Positions 1 to 10,467 are shown, counted from the stretch's first letter. The stretch: 44,672 nucleotides of DNA from Rhodospirillaceae bacterium UBA6219 (GCA_002435715.1 DISD01000059.1:1-44672), one strand, 5' to 3'. Notes: generated by a model from the sequence alone, not told the origin. Translations and numbers: made by a program.

Positions 1-667
1 TCTTCTCCATCTGGCGCTTGACCCGGTTGCGGATCTTCTTTTCCACCTGCAGGACGCCGATCTCGCCCTCCATGAAGGAATAGACGCGTTCCAGACGCTC
101 GGCGGTGGTGCCCAGCTCCAGCAATTCCTGCTTGTCGGAAATCTTGAGCGACAGATGCGAGGCGACGGTGTCGGCCAGCTTGGCGGGGTCTTCGATCTGG
201 TTGACCGAAACCAGGACTTCCGGCGGGATCTTCTTGTTGAGCTTGATGTACTGCTCGAACTGGCCGACCACGGAACGGGCCAGGGCTTCCAGTTCCTGGC
301 CTTCCAACTCGCCATCGTCCAACACATCGGCATAGGCCTGGAAGAACGAGTCGTTGTCGGTGAAACCGGTGATGCGGGCCCGCTTGCCGCCTTCCACCAG
401 CACCTTGACGGTGCCGTCGGGCAGCTTCAGCAATTGCAGAACGGTCGAGACGGTGCCGACGGTGTAGATGTCGTCGGTGGTGGGATCATCCTGGGCCGCG
501 TTCTTCTGGGCCACCAGCAAGATCTGCTTGTCTTCGCGCATGACGTCTTCGAGCGCGCGGACCGACTTATCGCGGCCGACGAACAGGGGAACGATCATGT
601 GGGGGAAGACGACGATGTCGCGAAGCGGAAGAACGGGGAAGACGTCGCCACGAGCGATTTCGGTCAT
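1..667 (-). CDS. lon: ATP-dependent protease Lon, N-terminal part (cut by window edge)
   Basis: Only the first 222 or so residues are present; the gene runs off the left end. The reverse-strand product begins MTEIARGDVFPVLPLRDIVV and continues with FPHMIVPLFVGRDKS, the hallmark of the Lon substrate-binding N-terminal domain. An AGAGGT Shine-Dalgarno lies just before the ATG at 667. Lon is a cytosolic AAA+ serine protease that removes misfolded and short-lived regulatory proteins; its ATPase and Ser-Lys protease domains lie outside the window. It follows clpX on the same strand with a 131-base gap that holds a heat-shock-type promoter, so it can be transcribed separately. Confidence 0.95.
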   Translation of the reverse strand, partial: MTEIARGDVFPVLPLRDIVVFPHMIVPLFVGRDKSVRALEDVMREDKQILLVAQKNAAQDDPTTDDIYTVGTVSTVLQLLKLPDGTVKVLVEGGKRARITGFTDNDSFFQAYADVLDDGELEGQELEALARSVVGQFEQYIKLNKKIPPEVLVSVNQIEDPAKLADTVASHLSLKISDKQELLELGTTAERLERVYSFMEGEIGVLQVEKKIRNRVKRQMEK

Positions 668-733
668 GATACCTCTTCGGGCCTGCGGCCAGGGTCGGGA
701 AACCCCGGGCCGACTTTATACTAATTCTTACCT

Positions 734-761
734 AGATGGTCGGTTTCCCCGCCCCGTCAAG
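734..761 (-). promoter_or_regulatory. candidate sigma32 (heat-shock) promoter for lon
   Basis: On the minus strand CTTGACG (755-761) is followed after 14 bases by ACCATCT (734-740). The enterobacterial sigma32 consensus is CTTGAAA, 13-17 bases, CCCATNT, so the minus-35 core CTTGA and six of seven minus-10 positions match. The site lies about 70 bases upstream of the lon start. Heat-shock control of lon is known in many bacteria; the assignment here rests on motif match only. Confidence 0.5.
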
Positions 762-798
762 GGGAGCGACCGATCAAGGCCCGGAATGGCCGGCGCCC

Positions 799-2064
<1,266 letters not shown>

Positions 2065-2167
2065 CGGTACTCCATTGGAAAAAAGCGGCCGGAAGCTTGG
2101 GATTCATGTTAGCCACAGGGATCATCGGCACACAACCAAAATCCCAAATCCCAAGCCGGCCTTAATA

Positions 2168-2812
2168 TCAGCCCTTTGCCTCGATCTCTTCCAGGGTCGG
2201 GCGGTTGGACACCACTTCGTCGATCAGACCGAACTCCTTGGCCTCGTCGGCGGTCATGTACTTGTCGCGCTCCATGGCGCGCTCGATCACCTCGAGCGAC
2301 TGGCCGGTATGGGTCACGTACATGTTGTTCAGACGGGCCCGCAAGGCCAGAATCTCCCGCGCCTGGATCTCGATGTCGGTGGCCTGACCCTGGGCGCCGC
2401 CGGACGGCTGGTGGATCATCACGCGGGCGTTGGGCAGCGAGAAGCGCTTGCCCTTGGCGCCGGCGGTCAGCAGCAGCGACCCCATGGAAGCCGCCTGGCC
2501 CAGGCACACGGTGGACACCGACGGGCGGATGTACTGCATGGTGTCGTACATGGCCAGACCCGAGGTCACCACGCCACCGGGCGAATTGATGTAGAACGCG
2601 ATGTCCTTGTTCGGATTTTCCGATTCCAGGAACAACAATTGGGCGCAGATCAGCGACGAGACTTCGTCAAAGACCTGACCGGTCAGGAAGATGATGCGTT
2701 CCTTCAAAAGGCGCGAGTAGATGTCGTAGGAACGCTCGCCCCGGCTGGTCTGCTCGACCACCATCGGCACCAGGGTGTTCATATAAAGGTCGATGGGGTC
2801 TCTCTCGCGCAT
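2168..2812 (-). CDS. clpP: ClpP, proteolytic subunit of Clp protease
   Basis: 214 residues from the ATG at 2812, which follows an AAGGA Shine-Dalgarno; a longer frame to 2908 exists, but the family begins at MRERDPIDLYMNTLVPMVVE. The catalytic triad is visible as Ser109 (GQAASMGS), His134 (MIHQPSGG) and Asp183. Tetradecameric ClpP forms the peptidase chamber served by ClpX and perhaps ClpA. It lies between tig and clpX on the same strand. A sigma32-like promoter 54 bases upstream suggests heat-shock induction apart from tig. Confidence 0.97.
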   Translation of the reverse strand: MRERDPIDLYMNTLVPMVVEQTSRGERSYDIYSRLLKERIIFLTGQVFDEVSSLICAQLLFLESENPNKDIAFYINSPGGVVTSGLAMYDTMQYIRPSVSTVCLGQAASMGSLLLTAGAKGKRFSLPNARVMIHQPSGGAQGQATDIEIQAREILALRARLNNMYVTHTGQSLEVIERAMERDKYMTADEAKEFGLIDEVVSNRPTLEEIEAKG

Positions 2813-2865
2813 GATCCGTCCTTCTTCCTGACAATTCGGGGCGCCGATGAATGCGCCGCAATAAA

Positions 2866-2894
2866 CAATGGGGGAGAAAAGCGGGGAGCACAAG
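2866..2894 (-). promoter_or_regulatory. candidate sigma32 (heat-shock) promoter for clpP
   Basis: On the minus strand CTTGTGC (2888-2894) is followed after 15 bases by CCCATTG (2866-2872), a good match to CTTGAAA with CCCATNT. It lies 54 bases upstream of the clpP ATG and just downstream of the hairpin that follows tig, so clpPX can be read independently of tig. Confidence 0.55.
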
Positions 2895-2897
2895 TGG

Positions 2898-2931
2898 GAC
2901 GCCGGCATTTCCTTTCGGAAACACCGGCGTC
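2898..2931 (-). repeat. long hairpin between tig and clpP
   Basis: GACGCCGG (2898-2905) pairs with CCGGCGTC (2924-2931), and after two mismatches TTTCC pairs with GGAAA around a four-base loop. It begins 8 bases after the tig stop. No T tract follows on the minus strand, so it may be an attenuator, an mRNA-processing or stabilising element, or a factor-assisted terminator. Confidence 0.4.
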
Positions 2932-2938
2932 TGAAACC

Positions 2939-4327
2939 TTACTCCGCCTTGTCGGCCGCCTTCTTCTTACTGGCGGCCTTCTTCTTCGGCTTGGCCTCGT
3001 CGGCGGAAGCCGCCTCGTCGGGGTCCTTGCGCAAATCAGCGGCGGAAACCGGCTTGTCGGTCACCTTGGCCAGTTCCAGGATGAAATCCACCACCTTCTC
3101 TTCGAAGATGGGGGCGCGCAGCGAGTTCAAAGCCTCGGCATTGCCCTGGTAATACTGGAACACCAGATGTTCCTGACCGGGATAGCGACGGGCTTCCTCG
3201 ATCAACGCCTTGTTCAGGTCGTCCTGGGTGACGGTGACTTCGTTCTTCTGACCGACTTCGGCCAGCAGCAGACCCAGACGGACCCGACGTTCGGCCAAAG
3301 CCTTGTACTCGGCCTTCAGCGTGTCGTCGTCCTTGCCTTCGTCGGACGGATCCAGACGACCGGCTTCACGATCGGCTTCCAGCTGCTTCCAAATGGCGTC
3401 GAACTCGCCGTCGACCATGCTGGCCGGCACCTCGAAGTCGTGACCGGCGGCCAGGGCGTCCAGCAACAGGCGCTTGACCTTGTTGCGCGCGATGGCGTTC
3501 AGCTCGCGGCCGATTTCCTCGGAAATGGCGCCCTTCAAGGCGTCCAGCGAATCAAGACCGACGGTCTTGGCCAATTCGTCATTCAGCTCGGCCGGCTTGG
3601 TGGCCTTGACTTCCTTGACGGTGACGTCGAATTCGGCGGGCTTGCCGGCCAGCTCGGCATTGCCGTAGCCTTCCGGGAAGCTGACCTTGACCACCACCGC
3701 GTCGCCGGCCTTGGCGCCGACCAGCTGGTCTTCGAAGCCGGGGATGAAGGTGTTGGAGCCCAGCTTCAGCGAATAGCCCTCGGCGGTGCCGCCGGGGAAC
3801 GCCACGCCGTCCTGCTTGCCGACGAAATCGATGACCACCAGGTCGCCGGAAGCGGCGGCGCGGTCGACGGTCTCGCTGCTTTCATTGCGCTCGGCGATGT
3901 TCTTCAGGGTCTCGTCGATCTCCTCGGCCGGGATCTCGGCCTTCTCGCGTTCCAGCGAGATGGAAGAGAAGTCCATCGGAATGATTTCCGGCAGGATTTC
4001 CAACGAAACGGAGAATTCCAGGTCGGCACCTTCGTTGAAGGAAGTGATCTCGACCTTGGGCTGGGCGGCCGGACGCAGGTTGCGTTCGGAGATGGTGCTG
4101 CCGGTGCCGTCGTTCACCGCCTGCTCCAGCACTTCGCCCATGATGGCGGCGGCATATTTCTGCCGCACGATCTTCATCGGCACTTTGCCGGGGCGGAAGC
4201 CGGGCAGCTTCACGGTGCGAGCGATCTCTTCCAGGCGGGCCTGGGTACGCGCCTCGAGCTGATCCGCGGGGACGACGACCTTGAATTCGCGCTTCAGGCC
4301 GTCAGCATTGGTCTCGGTTACCTGCAT
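2939..4327 (-). CDS. tig: trigger factor, ribosome-bound chaperone
   Basis: 462 residues from the ATG at 4327 (MQVTETNADGLKREF), the standard family start, with GAAAG upstream. The ribosome-docking signature GFRPGKVP is at 43-50. A central FKBP-type prolyl isomerase domain (about 150-240) includes GDLVVIDFVGK and FIPGFEDQLVGAKAGD. The C-terminal helical chaperone domain follows, ending in a Lys/Ala-rich tail of about 25 residues. Trigger factor binds ribosomal protein L23 at the exit tunnel and shields nascent chains. It heads the tig-clpP-clpX-lon block and lies 82 bases downstream of the tRNA-Leu gene on the same strand, so the two may share a transcript. Confidence 0.97.
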   Translation of the reverse strand: MQVTETNADGLKREFKVVVPADQLEARTQARLEEIARTVKLPGFRPGKVPMKIVRQKYAAAIMGEVLEQAVNDGTGSTISERNLRPAAQPKVEITSFNEGADLEFSVSLEILPEIIPMDFSSISLEREKAEIPAEEIDETLKNIAERNESSETVDRAAASGDLVVIDFVGKQDGVAFPGGTAEGYSLKLGSNTFIPGFEDQLVGAKAGDAVVVKVSFPEGYGNAELAGKPAEFDVTVKEVKATKPAELNDELAKTVGLDSLDALKGAISEEIGRELNAIARNKVKRLLLDALAAGHDFEVPASMVDGEFDAIWKQLEADREAGRLDPSDEGKDDDTLKAEYKALAERRVRLGLLLAEVGQKNEVTVTQDDLNKALIEEARRYPGQEHLVFQYYQGNAEALNSLRAPIFEEKVVDFILELAKVTDKPVSAADLRKDPDEAASADEAKPKKKAASKKKAADKAE

Positions 4328-4409
4328 CAGTCTTTCGCCAATCGAAAAAACGTTGAAGAACACCGGCGGACACCCTTGGCCTTCCCATACGGGACACCTT
4401 GGGCGAAAC

Positions 4410-4494
4410 TGGTGCGGGCGAAGGGACTTGAACCCCCACGGCTTTCACCGCCAGAACCTAAATCTGGTGCGTCTACCAGTTCCGCCACGCCCGC
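4410..4494 (-). tRNA. tRNA-Leu (anticodon UAG)
   Basis: 85 bases including an encoded CCA. The 7-bp acceptor stem is GCGGGCG with CGCCCGC. The anticodon stem CCAGA/TCTGG holds the loop TTTAGGT, giving anticodon UAG (reads CUN codons). A long variable arm, typical of class II tRNA-Leu, and a T arm containing GGTTCAAGTCC are present. It lies upstream of tig on the same strand. Confidence 0.96.
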
Positions 4495-4774
4495 ATAGGC
4501 AGGTGCGCGGCCCCGTCCATCTTTCGAAAATTCGGCTGATTTTCAGGTCCGGCCCGCCGGAACGCGTGTCTATAGCATGGATGATCGCAATGATACAGAC
4601 CCTCAATCGGGTTTTTTCGCCCCGCCCTCAAAAGACGCGAATCTTAAAATCCTTATAGACTTTGCGGGTGTTTTCTTATACTTCCGATCAATCAAAATGT
4701 GGATGAGTCACACCATTTTTACGGGGACGCCTCCATCTAAGGGATGGAGTATCTAACCTTTGGGGGTAGTTTCG
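4495..4774. other. divergent intergenic region between tRNA-Leu and the globin chemoreceptor
   Basis: 280 AT-richer bases without a convincing gene. TATAGA read on the minus strand near 4570-4580 could be the minus-10 of the tRNA promoter, and TATACT near 4678 on the plus strand that of the receptor; neither has a good minus-35. A hairpin CTCCATC/GATGGAG (4731-4737 with 4743-4749) lies in the probable 5' leader of the receptor, about 25 bases before its ATG and just ahead of the G-rich ribosome-binding site. Confidence 0.4.
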
Positions 4775-6106
4775 ATGGATCTTGATCGCGATGGTCGTAT
4801 CGCTTTTTTGCAAATCGACGAACGGACCTGCCAGACTTTGCGTGAATTCCGCCCGGTTCTGGCGTCACACATCGACGCCCTGCTGGACGCCTTTTACGCC
4901 CACGTGAAGTCCTATCCCGAGGTGGCCGGCAAATTCGGCTCGCCGGAACGCATCGCCCACGCCGCCGCCATGCAGAAGAAGCATTGGCTGGATTCGGTGT
5001 TCGCCGGCAATTTCGACGACCGCTATTTCGCCAACGTCACCGAAATCGGCAAGATCCACCAGCGTGTCGGGCTCGAGCCCCGCTGGTACACTGCCGGCTA
5101 TTGCTTCGTGCTGAACCAGGTGTTCGCGCTGATCACCCAAACCTACCGCAAGAAGCCGGAAGTCGCCGCCGCCACCCTGGCCGCCGTCAACAAGGCGGCC
5201 TATCTGGACATGGATCTGGCCACCTCGGTCTATATCGAGGCCAACACCCAGGCCATCATCGCCCGCGAATTGGGGGCCAAGGCCGACGGTTTCGAACGCG
5301 ACGTCAAGGGCGTGGTGTCCCAGGTCGCCGCCGCCGCCACCCAGGTGGAAGCCGCGGCGCAAACCATGGCCGCCAATGCCGAGGAAACCTCGGGCCAGTC
5401 GACCACGGTCGCCGCCGCCGCCGAGGAAGCCACCACCAACATCCAGACGGTGGCCGCCGCCGCCGAGGAATTGTCGTCGTCCATCGAAGAAATCAGCCGC
5501 CAGGTGTCGCATTCCGCCGCCATCGCCGCCGACGCCATGACCGAGGCCGAGCGGACCAACCAAATGGTGGAAAGCCTGTCGGAAGCCGCCGGCAAGATCG
5601 GTCAGGTGGTCAGCCTGATCAACGCCATCGCCAGCCAGACCAACCTTTTGGCGCTGAACGCCACCATCGAAGCGGCCCGCGCCGGTGAAGCCGGCAAGGG
5701 TTTCGCCGTGGTCGCCAACGAGGTGAAATCACTGGCCAACCAGACCGCCAAGGCCACCAACGAAATCGGCACCCAGATCGGCGCCGTGCAATCGGCCACC
5801 CGTGACGCGGTGGGCGCCATCACCGACATCGCGCGGACCATCGGCCAGATCAACGAGATCGCCGGCTCCATCGCCGCCGCCGTCGAGGAGCAAGGCGCCG
5901 CCACCCAGGAAATCGCCCGCAATGTCCAGCAGGCGGCCATGGGCACCCAGGAAGTCACCGGCACCATCGCCCGGGTTTCGGCAGCCGCCTTCGAAACCGG
6001 CAACACCGCCCGCGAGGTGCTGAACGCCGCCGCCTCGCTGGCTCAGAATTCGAACGTCTTGGAAAACCAAGTGGATCGTTTCGTCGCCGACATCCGCGCC
6101 GTCTGA
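4775..6106 (+). CDS. soluble globin-coupled methyl-accepting chemotaxis protein (HemAT-like)
   Basis: 443 residues from the ATG at 4775, after a GGGGG Shine-Dalgarno; a TTG five codons upstream is less likely. Residues 1-165 form a sensor globin: IGKIHQRVGLEPRWY gives a candidate proximal haem ligand His95, and Tyr41 is a candidate distal residue. No transmembrane segment or HAMP domain is present. Residues about 180-443 are an MCP signalling domain whose tip reads QTNLLALNATIEAARAGE. By analogy with HemAT it should bind O2, or NO or CO, and control CheA for aerotaxis, which suits a microaerophile. It is monocistronic, with a strong terminator right after it. No CheA is adjacent, so it must work with a pathway encoded elsewhere. 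Confidence 0.93.
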   Translation: MDLDRDGRIAFLQIDERTCQTLREFRPVLASHIDALLDAFYAHVKSYPEVAGKFGSPERIAHAAAMQKKHWLDSVFAGNFDDRYFANVTEIGKIHQRVGLEPRWYTAGYCFVLNQVFALITQTYRKKPEVAAATLAAVNKAAYLDMDLATSVYIEANTQAIIARELGAKADGFERDVKGVVSQVAAAATQVEAAAQTMAANAEETSGQSTTVAAAAEEATTNIQTVAAAAEELSSSIEEISRQVSHSAAIAADAMTEAERTNQMVESLSEAAGKIGQVVSLINAIASQTNLLALNATIEAARAGEAGKGFAVVANEVKSLANQTAKATNEIGTQIGAVQSATRDAVGAITDIARTIGQINEIAGSIAAAVEEQGAATQEIARNVQQAAMGTQEVTGTIARVSAAAFETGNTAREVLNAAASLAQNSNVLENQVDRFVADIRAV

Positions 6107-6120
6107 TCCCCGCCCGCATC

Positions 6121-6156
6121 AAAGGGCCGTGTCCCCCTGGGGACACGGCCCTTTTT
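6121..6156. terminator. strong bidirectional intrinsic terminator
   Basis: AAAGGGCCGTGTCCCC (6121-6136) pairs with GGGGACACGGCCCTTT (6139-6154) and is flanked by A and T runs, so it can end transcription from both directions. It lies between the convergent globin-receptor and malonyl-CoA decarboxylase genes. Confidence 0.92.
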
Positions 6157-6159
6157 GCT

Positions 6160-7575
6160 TCAGCCTTTCAGCAAGGTTTTGACCCCGGACGAAATCACCA
6201 CCTTGCCGCGCCCGGCATAGGCTTCGTGGTTGGCGGCGATGTCGTCCAGTTTGTAAAGATAGTTGACCATCATGCCACAGGACTGACGCAACCCGTTGGG
6301 ACTGAGATCGGCCCGCCAGTTCACCCGCTCGATACGTGCCCCGTTGGACAGGTGGAAATGGGCCACCGGGTCCAACGCGCGGTCTCCGGCTTTGCGTTCC
6401 TCGGCCAGATAACGGGCCGCCAGCCGCATCAACGGCCCGCGCAGCACTTCCGACAGATGGCTGTCGCCCACCCAGGCGGGGTCGGCCAGCAACGCCTTCA
6501 GGCTGCCCTTGGCCCCCAGGCCGTTGGACACCTGGGCCAGGACCCGGTGTTCGTTGCCCGACAGCAATCCCGGTTCGCCCTCGGCCAGACGGCTTTCCAG
6601 CCAATGGCGGAAACCGGGCATGGGTGAAAGCGTGGCGAAGGTCTTCAAGTTCTTGAATTCGCGGGTCAGTTCCTCGACCACCCGCTTGATCAGGAAATTA
6701 CCGAACGAAATGCCGTTCAGGCCCCGTTGGGCGTTGTTGATGGAATAGAAGATGGCGGTGTCGGCGGCATCGGGATTGCCCAAGGGGGCGTTCAAATCCA
6801 ACAATTGTCCGACATTGCCGCTGATGCCTTGGACCAGGGCGACCTCGACGAAGATCAGCGGTTCATCGGGCATGCGCGGGTGGAAAAAGGCATAGAGCCG
6901 ACGATCGGAATCCAAACGGTTCTTCAGATCGTCCCAACCGCGGATGGTGTGCACCGCTTCGTATTCGATCAGCTTTTCCAACACGCTGGCCGGCGACGCC
7001 CAGGTCAGGCGGCGCAATTCCAGAAAGCCGACATCGAACCAGGCCGCCAGCAGCCCCTTCAGATCGCTTTCCAGGGCCTGAAGACCGGCATCGCCCTTGC
7101 CGATCGCCGCCAGTTCGGCCCGCAGGTCGACCAGGAACTTGACACCTTCGGGCAGGGCGTTGAATTGGGTCAGCAAACGCAGACGCGGCGGTTCCAGCAC
7201 CTGGCGCAGGCGTTGTTCGACCATGGCACGTTTGTCGGCGGGGGCTTGGCGCAAGGCTTCCATGGCCTGGTCCACCGCTTCGGAATCGGGACCGAACTCG
7301 TCGGCGACCAATTTCAGGAAGCGGCGTCGCCCCTCGGGGGACAGATCCAGATATTCGCGCCCCAAGGCGGCGGCCCGGGCGCGGGCCGAAACCTCGCCGC
7401 CCTTGCCGTCCAGGCAGGCCTGCATCTGCTCGCGCAGGCGGGCCACGTCGTCATCGGGCAGATGGGGATCGAAGCTGAGGGTCTCACCGCTTTTCGACGA
7501 TCCGGCCACTTCCAGCCAGGACTTGGCCAACCCCTTGATCCGGTCCAGCAAGGACGGTGTCGCGGCTTCGGTCAT
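6160..7575 (-). CDS. malonyl-CoA decarboxylase
   Basis: 471 residues, with a clear AGGGGGAG Shine-Dalgarno. The N-terminal half is the helical oligomerisation domain and the C-terminal half the GNAT-fold catalytic domain. The pair expected from human MCD (Ser329 and His423) is seen as Ser317 in SPMPGF and His408 in HFHLSNGA, with nearly the same spacing. NNAQRGLNGISFGNFLIKRV is typical of the family. The enzyme converts malonyl-CoA to acetyl-CoA and CO2, for malonate use or disposal of surplus malonyl-CoA. No malonyl-CoA synthetase or malonate transporter is adjacent. The gene lies 32 bases after the NAD(P)HX repair gene and is probably co-transcribed with it. Confidence 0.93.
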   Translation of the reverse strand: MTEAATPSLLDRIKGLAKSWLEVAGSSKSGETLSFDPHLPDDDVARLREQMQACLDGKGGEVSARARAAALGREYLDLSPEGRRRFLKLVADEFGPDSEAVDQAMEALRQAPADKRAMVEQRLRQVLEPPRLRLLTQFNALPEGVKFLVDLRAELAAIGKGDAGLQALESDLKGLLAAWFDVGFLELRRLTWASPASVLEKLIEYEAVHTIRGWDDLKNRLDSDRRLYAFFHPRMPDEPLIFVEVALVQGISGNVGQLLDLNAPLGNPDAADTAIFYSINNAQRGLNGISFGNFLIKRVVEELTREFKNLKTFATLSPMPGFRHWLESRLAEGEPGLLSGNEHRVLAQVSNGLGAKGSLKALLADPAWVGDSHLSEVLRGPLMRLAARYLAEERKAGDRALDPVAHFHLSNGARIERVNWRADLSPNGLRQSCGMMVNYLYKLDDIAANHEAYAGRGKVVISSGVKTLLKG

Positions 7576-7607
7576 GGCGGTCTCCCCCTTTGTTGTGCTT
7601 ATCCCTG

Positions 7608-9074
7608 CTATTTAGGTGGATTTTCCTGATGGTAAAGGTCGGCCAGCACTTTGGGCAGGGCTTCGGGCAAGTCCTCGGCGATCAATCCGGGACCGAATTG
7701 GGCGGCGGCGGCACCATGCAACCAAGCCCCGGCGCACGCCGCGTCGAAACTTTCCATCCCCGCCGCCATCAAGCCACCGATCAACCCGGCCAACACGTCC
7801 CCCGAACCGGCGGTGGCCAAGAAGGACGGCGCCATCGCGTTGATCACCGCCCTTCCGTCGGGATGGGCGATCACCGTGTCGGCGCCCTTCAACAATACCA
7901 CCGCCCCCGAACAGGCGGCGGCCTGACGGGCACGGTCCAAACGCGAGCCCTTGATGTCGCCGAACAAACGGCTGAACTCGCCGTCATGGGGGGTCAGCAC
8001 CGCCGTGGGAGAGAGCAATTTGCGCAACGAATCCTTGCACGGACTGAGCCAGCCCAAGGCATCGGCGTCGATGACGCAGGCACGGCCCGAATCCAGCACC
8101 GCGCGCAATTGCGCCCGACGTCCCTCGCCCTGCCCGCCACCCGGCCCCACCACCCAGGCGTTGCGACGGGGATCGGTCAACAAGCTCGCCAATTCGGCCT
8201 CGGGAACGACGATGTTGCCGGGATCGGCGACGCGATAGACGGAAAGCGCCGAATCCGGGGCGGCGATGGTCACCAGCCCCGCCCCCACCCGGCGACCGGC
8301 CCGCGCCGCCAAACGGGCGGCCCCGGTCATCTCGGCGCCGCCCAGAACGGTCAGATGACCGCGCTGGTATTTATGTCCCTCGGCCGGCGGCCACGGAAAG
8401 CGGAGACGCCACAGATCCGGGCCGTTCTCGGCGGCCGCCGGCTCGACCTCGGTCAGCACGGATTCGGGAATGCCGATATCGGCCACCACCACCTCACCGC
8501 ACAGGGCACGGCCGGGATAGAGCAGATGACCGGGTTTCTTGCGAAAGAACGTGACGGTGACCACCGCTTGCGGCGCCATGCCCAGCACCGCCCCGGTGTC
8601 GCCATCCACCCCCGAGGGAACGTCCACCGCCACCAAAGGCAGCTTGCGGGCGGCGATTTGGGCGATCATCTCGGCGGAAATCCCGTCCAGGGGGCGGGCC
8701 AAGCCGGCCCCGAACAGGGCGTCGACCACCACCTGGGCACCGTCCAGCACGGTCGGTTCCATGGATTCGACGGCCCCGGTCCACAATCCGGCCATATAAG
8801 CCGCGTCACCTTTCAGATTGGCCAACTCGCCCAACAGCGCCAACCGCACCGCGTATCCGGCACGGCGCAACAGACGGGCGATGACGAAACCGTCGCCGCC
8901 ATTGTTGCCCGGTCCGCACAGCACCGCCACCCGACAAGGCGCAAAGCGCTGCCGTAACGCGCGAGCCACCGCCCAACCGGCGGCTTCCATCAGGGTGGTT
9001 CCGGCTATGCCGCCAACCATGGCAAGCGAATCGGCACGGTACATTTCGGCAACGCTTAGGATCTCGGCGGGCAT
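7608..9074 (-). CDS. nnr: bifunctional NAD(P)HX epimerase and dehydratase
   Basis: 488 residues, a fusion of the YjeF N-terminal epimerase domain (about 1-215) with the C-terminal ribokinase-like ADP-dependent dehydratase. CGPGNNGGDG (53-62) is the epimerase nucleotide site. TPHDGEFSRLFG and GSGDVLAG (from 423, catalytic Asp426) mark the dehydratase. The enzyme repairs hydrated NADH and NADPH formed by heat, acid or side reactions. GSGD replaces the more common GTGD, a mild change. It is first in a two-gene unit with malonyl-CoA decarboxylase and diverges from dadA across 130 bases. Confidence 0.94.
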   Translation of the reverse strand: MPAEILSVAEMYRADSLAMVGGIAGTTLMEAAGWAVARALRQRFAPCRVAVLCGPGNNGGDGFVIARLLRRAGYAVRLALLGELANLKGDAAYMAGLWTGAVESMEPTVLDGAQVVVDALFGAGLARPLDGISAEMIAQIAARKLPLVAVDVPSGVDGDTGAVLGMAPQAVVTVTFFRKKPGHLLYPGRALCGEVVVADIGIPESVLTEVEPAAAENGPDLWRLRFPWPPAEGHKYQRGHLTVLGGAEMTGAARLAARAGRRVGAGLVTIAAPDSALSVYRVADPGNIVVPEAELASLLTDPRRNAWVVGPGGGQGEGRRAQLRAVLDSGRACVIDADALGWLSPCKDSLRKLLSPTAVLTPHDGEFSRLFGDIKGSRLDRARQAAACSGAVVLLKGADTVIAHPDGRAVINAMAPSFLATAGSGDVLAGLIGGLMAAGMESFDAACAGAWLHGAAAAQFGPGLIAEDLPEALPKVLADLYHQENPPK

Positions 9075-9204
9075 GCGGACCTCCTTGCTGGATAAATCCT
9101 AGCCCCTTCATCGGTTTTGGCGAACCGCGTCCTTGTCGCCCCACCCTTGCGGCGATGCGGGGCATGGGATAGGAAGGTCGTACACAGGGAACGGAGAACT
9201 TTCG

Positions 9205-10467
9205 GTGAAGGTGCTGGTCTTGGGTGCCGGAATCATCGGCGCCACCACCGCATACCATCTGGCGGAAGCCGGGCATCAGGTCGTGGTGCTGGACCGTCAG
9301 TCCGGCCCCGGGCTGGAAACCAGCTTCGCCAATGGCGGACAAATTTCGCCCTGCCACGCCGAGCCCTGGGCCAATCCCGGCGTGCTGCCCAAGGTGCTGA
9401 AATGGCTGGGCCGCGAAGACGCGCCGTTGCTGTTCCGCTGGAACCGCTTCGACCCCGCGCTGTGGGCCTGGGGCTTGCGTTTTCTGTCCAATTGCACCCG
9501 CGACCGGGCGGTGCTGAACACCGAACGCACCTTACGGATCGCACTTTATTCCCGCGACTGCCTGCGCGACCTGCGCCAGCGCCTGACCCTGGACTATGAC
9601 CAGCGGACCCAGGGTATCTTGCACGTCTATCGTTCGGCCCGCGAATTCGACCAAGGCTGTCGGGCGGCCGAACTGATGAACCGCTTCGGCCTGGACCGCC
9701 AAATTCAGGACCGCAGCCAATGCGTCGCCCTGGAACCGGCTTTGTCCGCCGTCGGGCCGGAACTGGCCGGCGGCATCCTGACACCGGGTGACGAAAGCGG
9801 CGACGCCCACAAATTCACCCGCGCCATGGCCGATCACGCCGCCCGTCGGGGGGCCCAATTCCGTTACGGCACCACCGTCACCCACCTATTGACAGATGGG
9901 GAGCGGGTGACCGGCGCCGCCACCGACCAAGGGGACATCAAAGCCGATTCTGTGGTTCTGGCCCTGGGATCGTGGAGCCCGCTGTTGTCGCGCCCCGCCG
10001 GCATTCGTCTGCCCATCGTTCCGGCCAAGGGCTATTCCATCACCCTGGCCGCCGACGGGCCGGCGGCGCCGACATTGTCGATCACCGACGACGAACACAA
10101 GATGGTCTATTCGCGTCTGGGCGACCGTCTGCGCGCCGCCGGCACTGCCGAAATGGCCGGCTACGACCCCAGCTTGAACGAAAGACGCTGGCGGCTGATC
10201 GCAAGCCACGCCCGCGCCCTGTTCCCCGGCGCCGGTGATTTCGACCATGTGGAACCGTGGGCCGGTCTGCGCCCGGTCACCCCCGACAGCGTGCCGCTGA
10301 TCGGCCCGACCCGCCTGCGCGGGCTGTGGCTGAACACCGGCCACGGCACCTTGGGGTGGACCATGGCCTGCGGCTCGGCCCGTTTGCTGAGCCAATTGAT
10401 GGACGGCAAAAGCCCCGACATCGACCCCGCCGGACTGGGAATCGGGCGTTTCAGGATTCCACTTTAA
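9205..10467 (+). CDS. dadA: FAD-dependent D-amino-acid dehydrogenase
   Basis: 420 residues from the GTG at 9205, preceded by GGAG with suitable spacing; the family starts MKVLVLGAGIIG, and the longer frame from a TTG has no support. GAGIIG (7-12) is the dinucleotide-binding motif, followed by the acidic end of strand 2 (VVVLDRQSG). The C-terminal WAGLRPVTPDSVPLIGPT and GHGTLGWTMACGSA are DadA-like FAD contacts. It oxidises D-amino acids, classically D-alanine, to 2-oxo acids and passes electrons to the respiratory chain at the inner membrane. No alanine racemase (dadX) is adjacent. Its stop overlaps the convergent comEC stop by four bases. Confidence 0.9.
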   Translation: MKVLVLGAGIIGATTAYHLAEAGHQVVVLDRQSGPGLETSFANGGQISPCHAEPWANPGVLPKVLKWLGREDAPLLFRWNRFDPALWAWGLRFLSNCTRDRAVLNTERTLRIALYSRDCLRDLRQRLTLDYDQRTQGILHVYRSAREFDQGCRAAELMNRFGLDRQIQDRSQCVALEPALSAVGPELAGGILTPGDESGDAHKFTRAMADHAARRGAQFRYGTTVTHLLTDGERVTGAATDQGDIKADSVVLALGSWSPLLSRPAGIRLPIVPAKGYSITLAADGPAAPTLSITDDEHKMVYSRLGDRLRAAGTAEMAGYDPSLNERRWRLIASHARALFPGAGDFDHVEPWAGLRPVTPDSVPLIGPTRLRGLWLNTGHGTLGWTMACGSARLLSQLMDGKSPDIDPAGLGIGRFRIPL

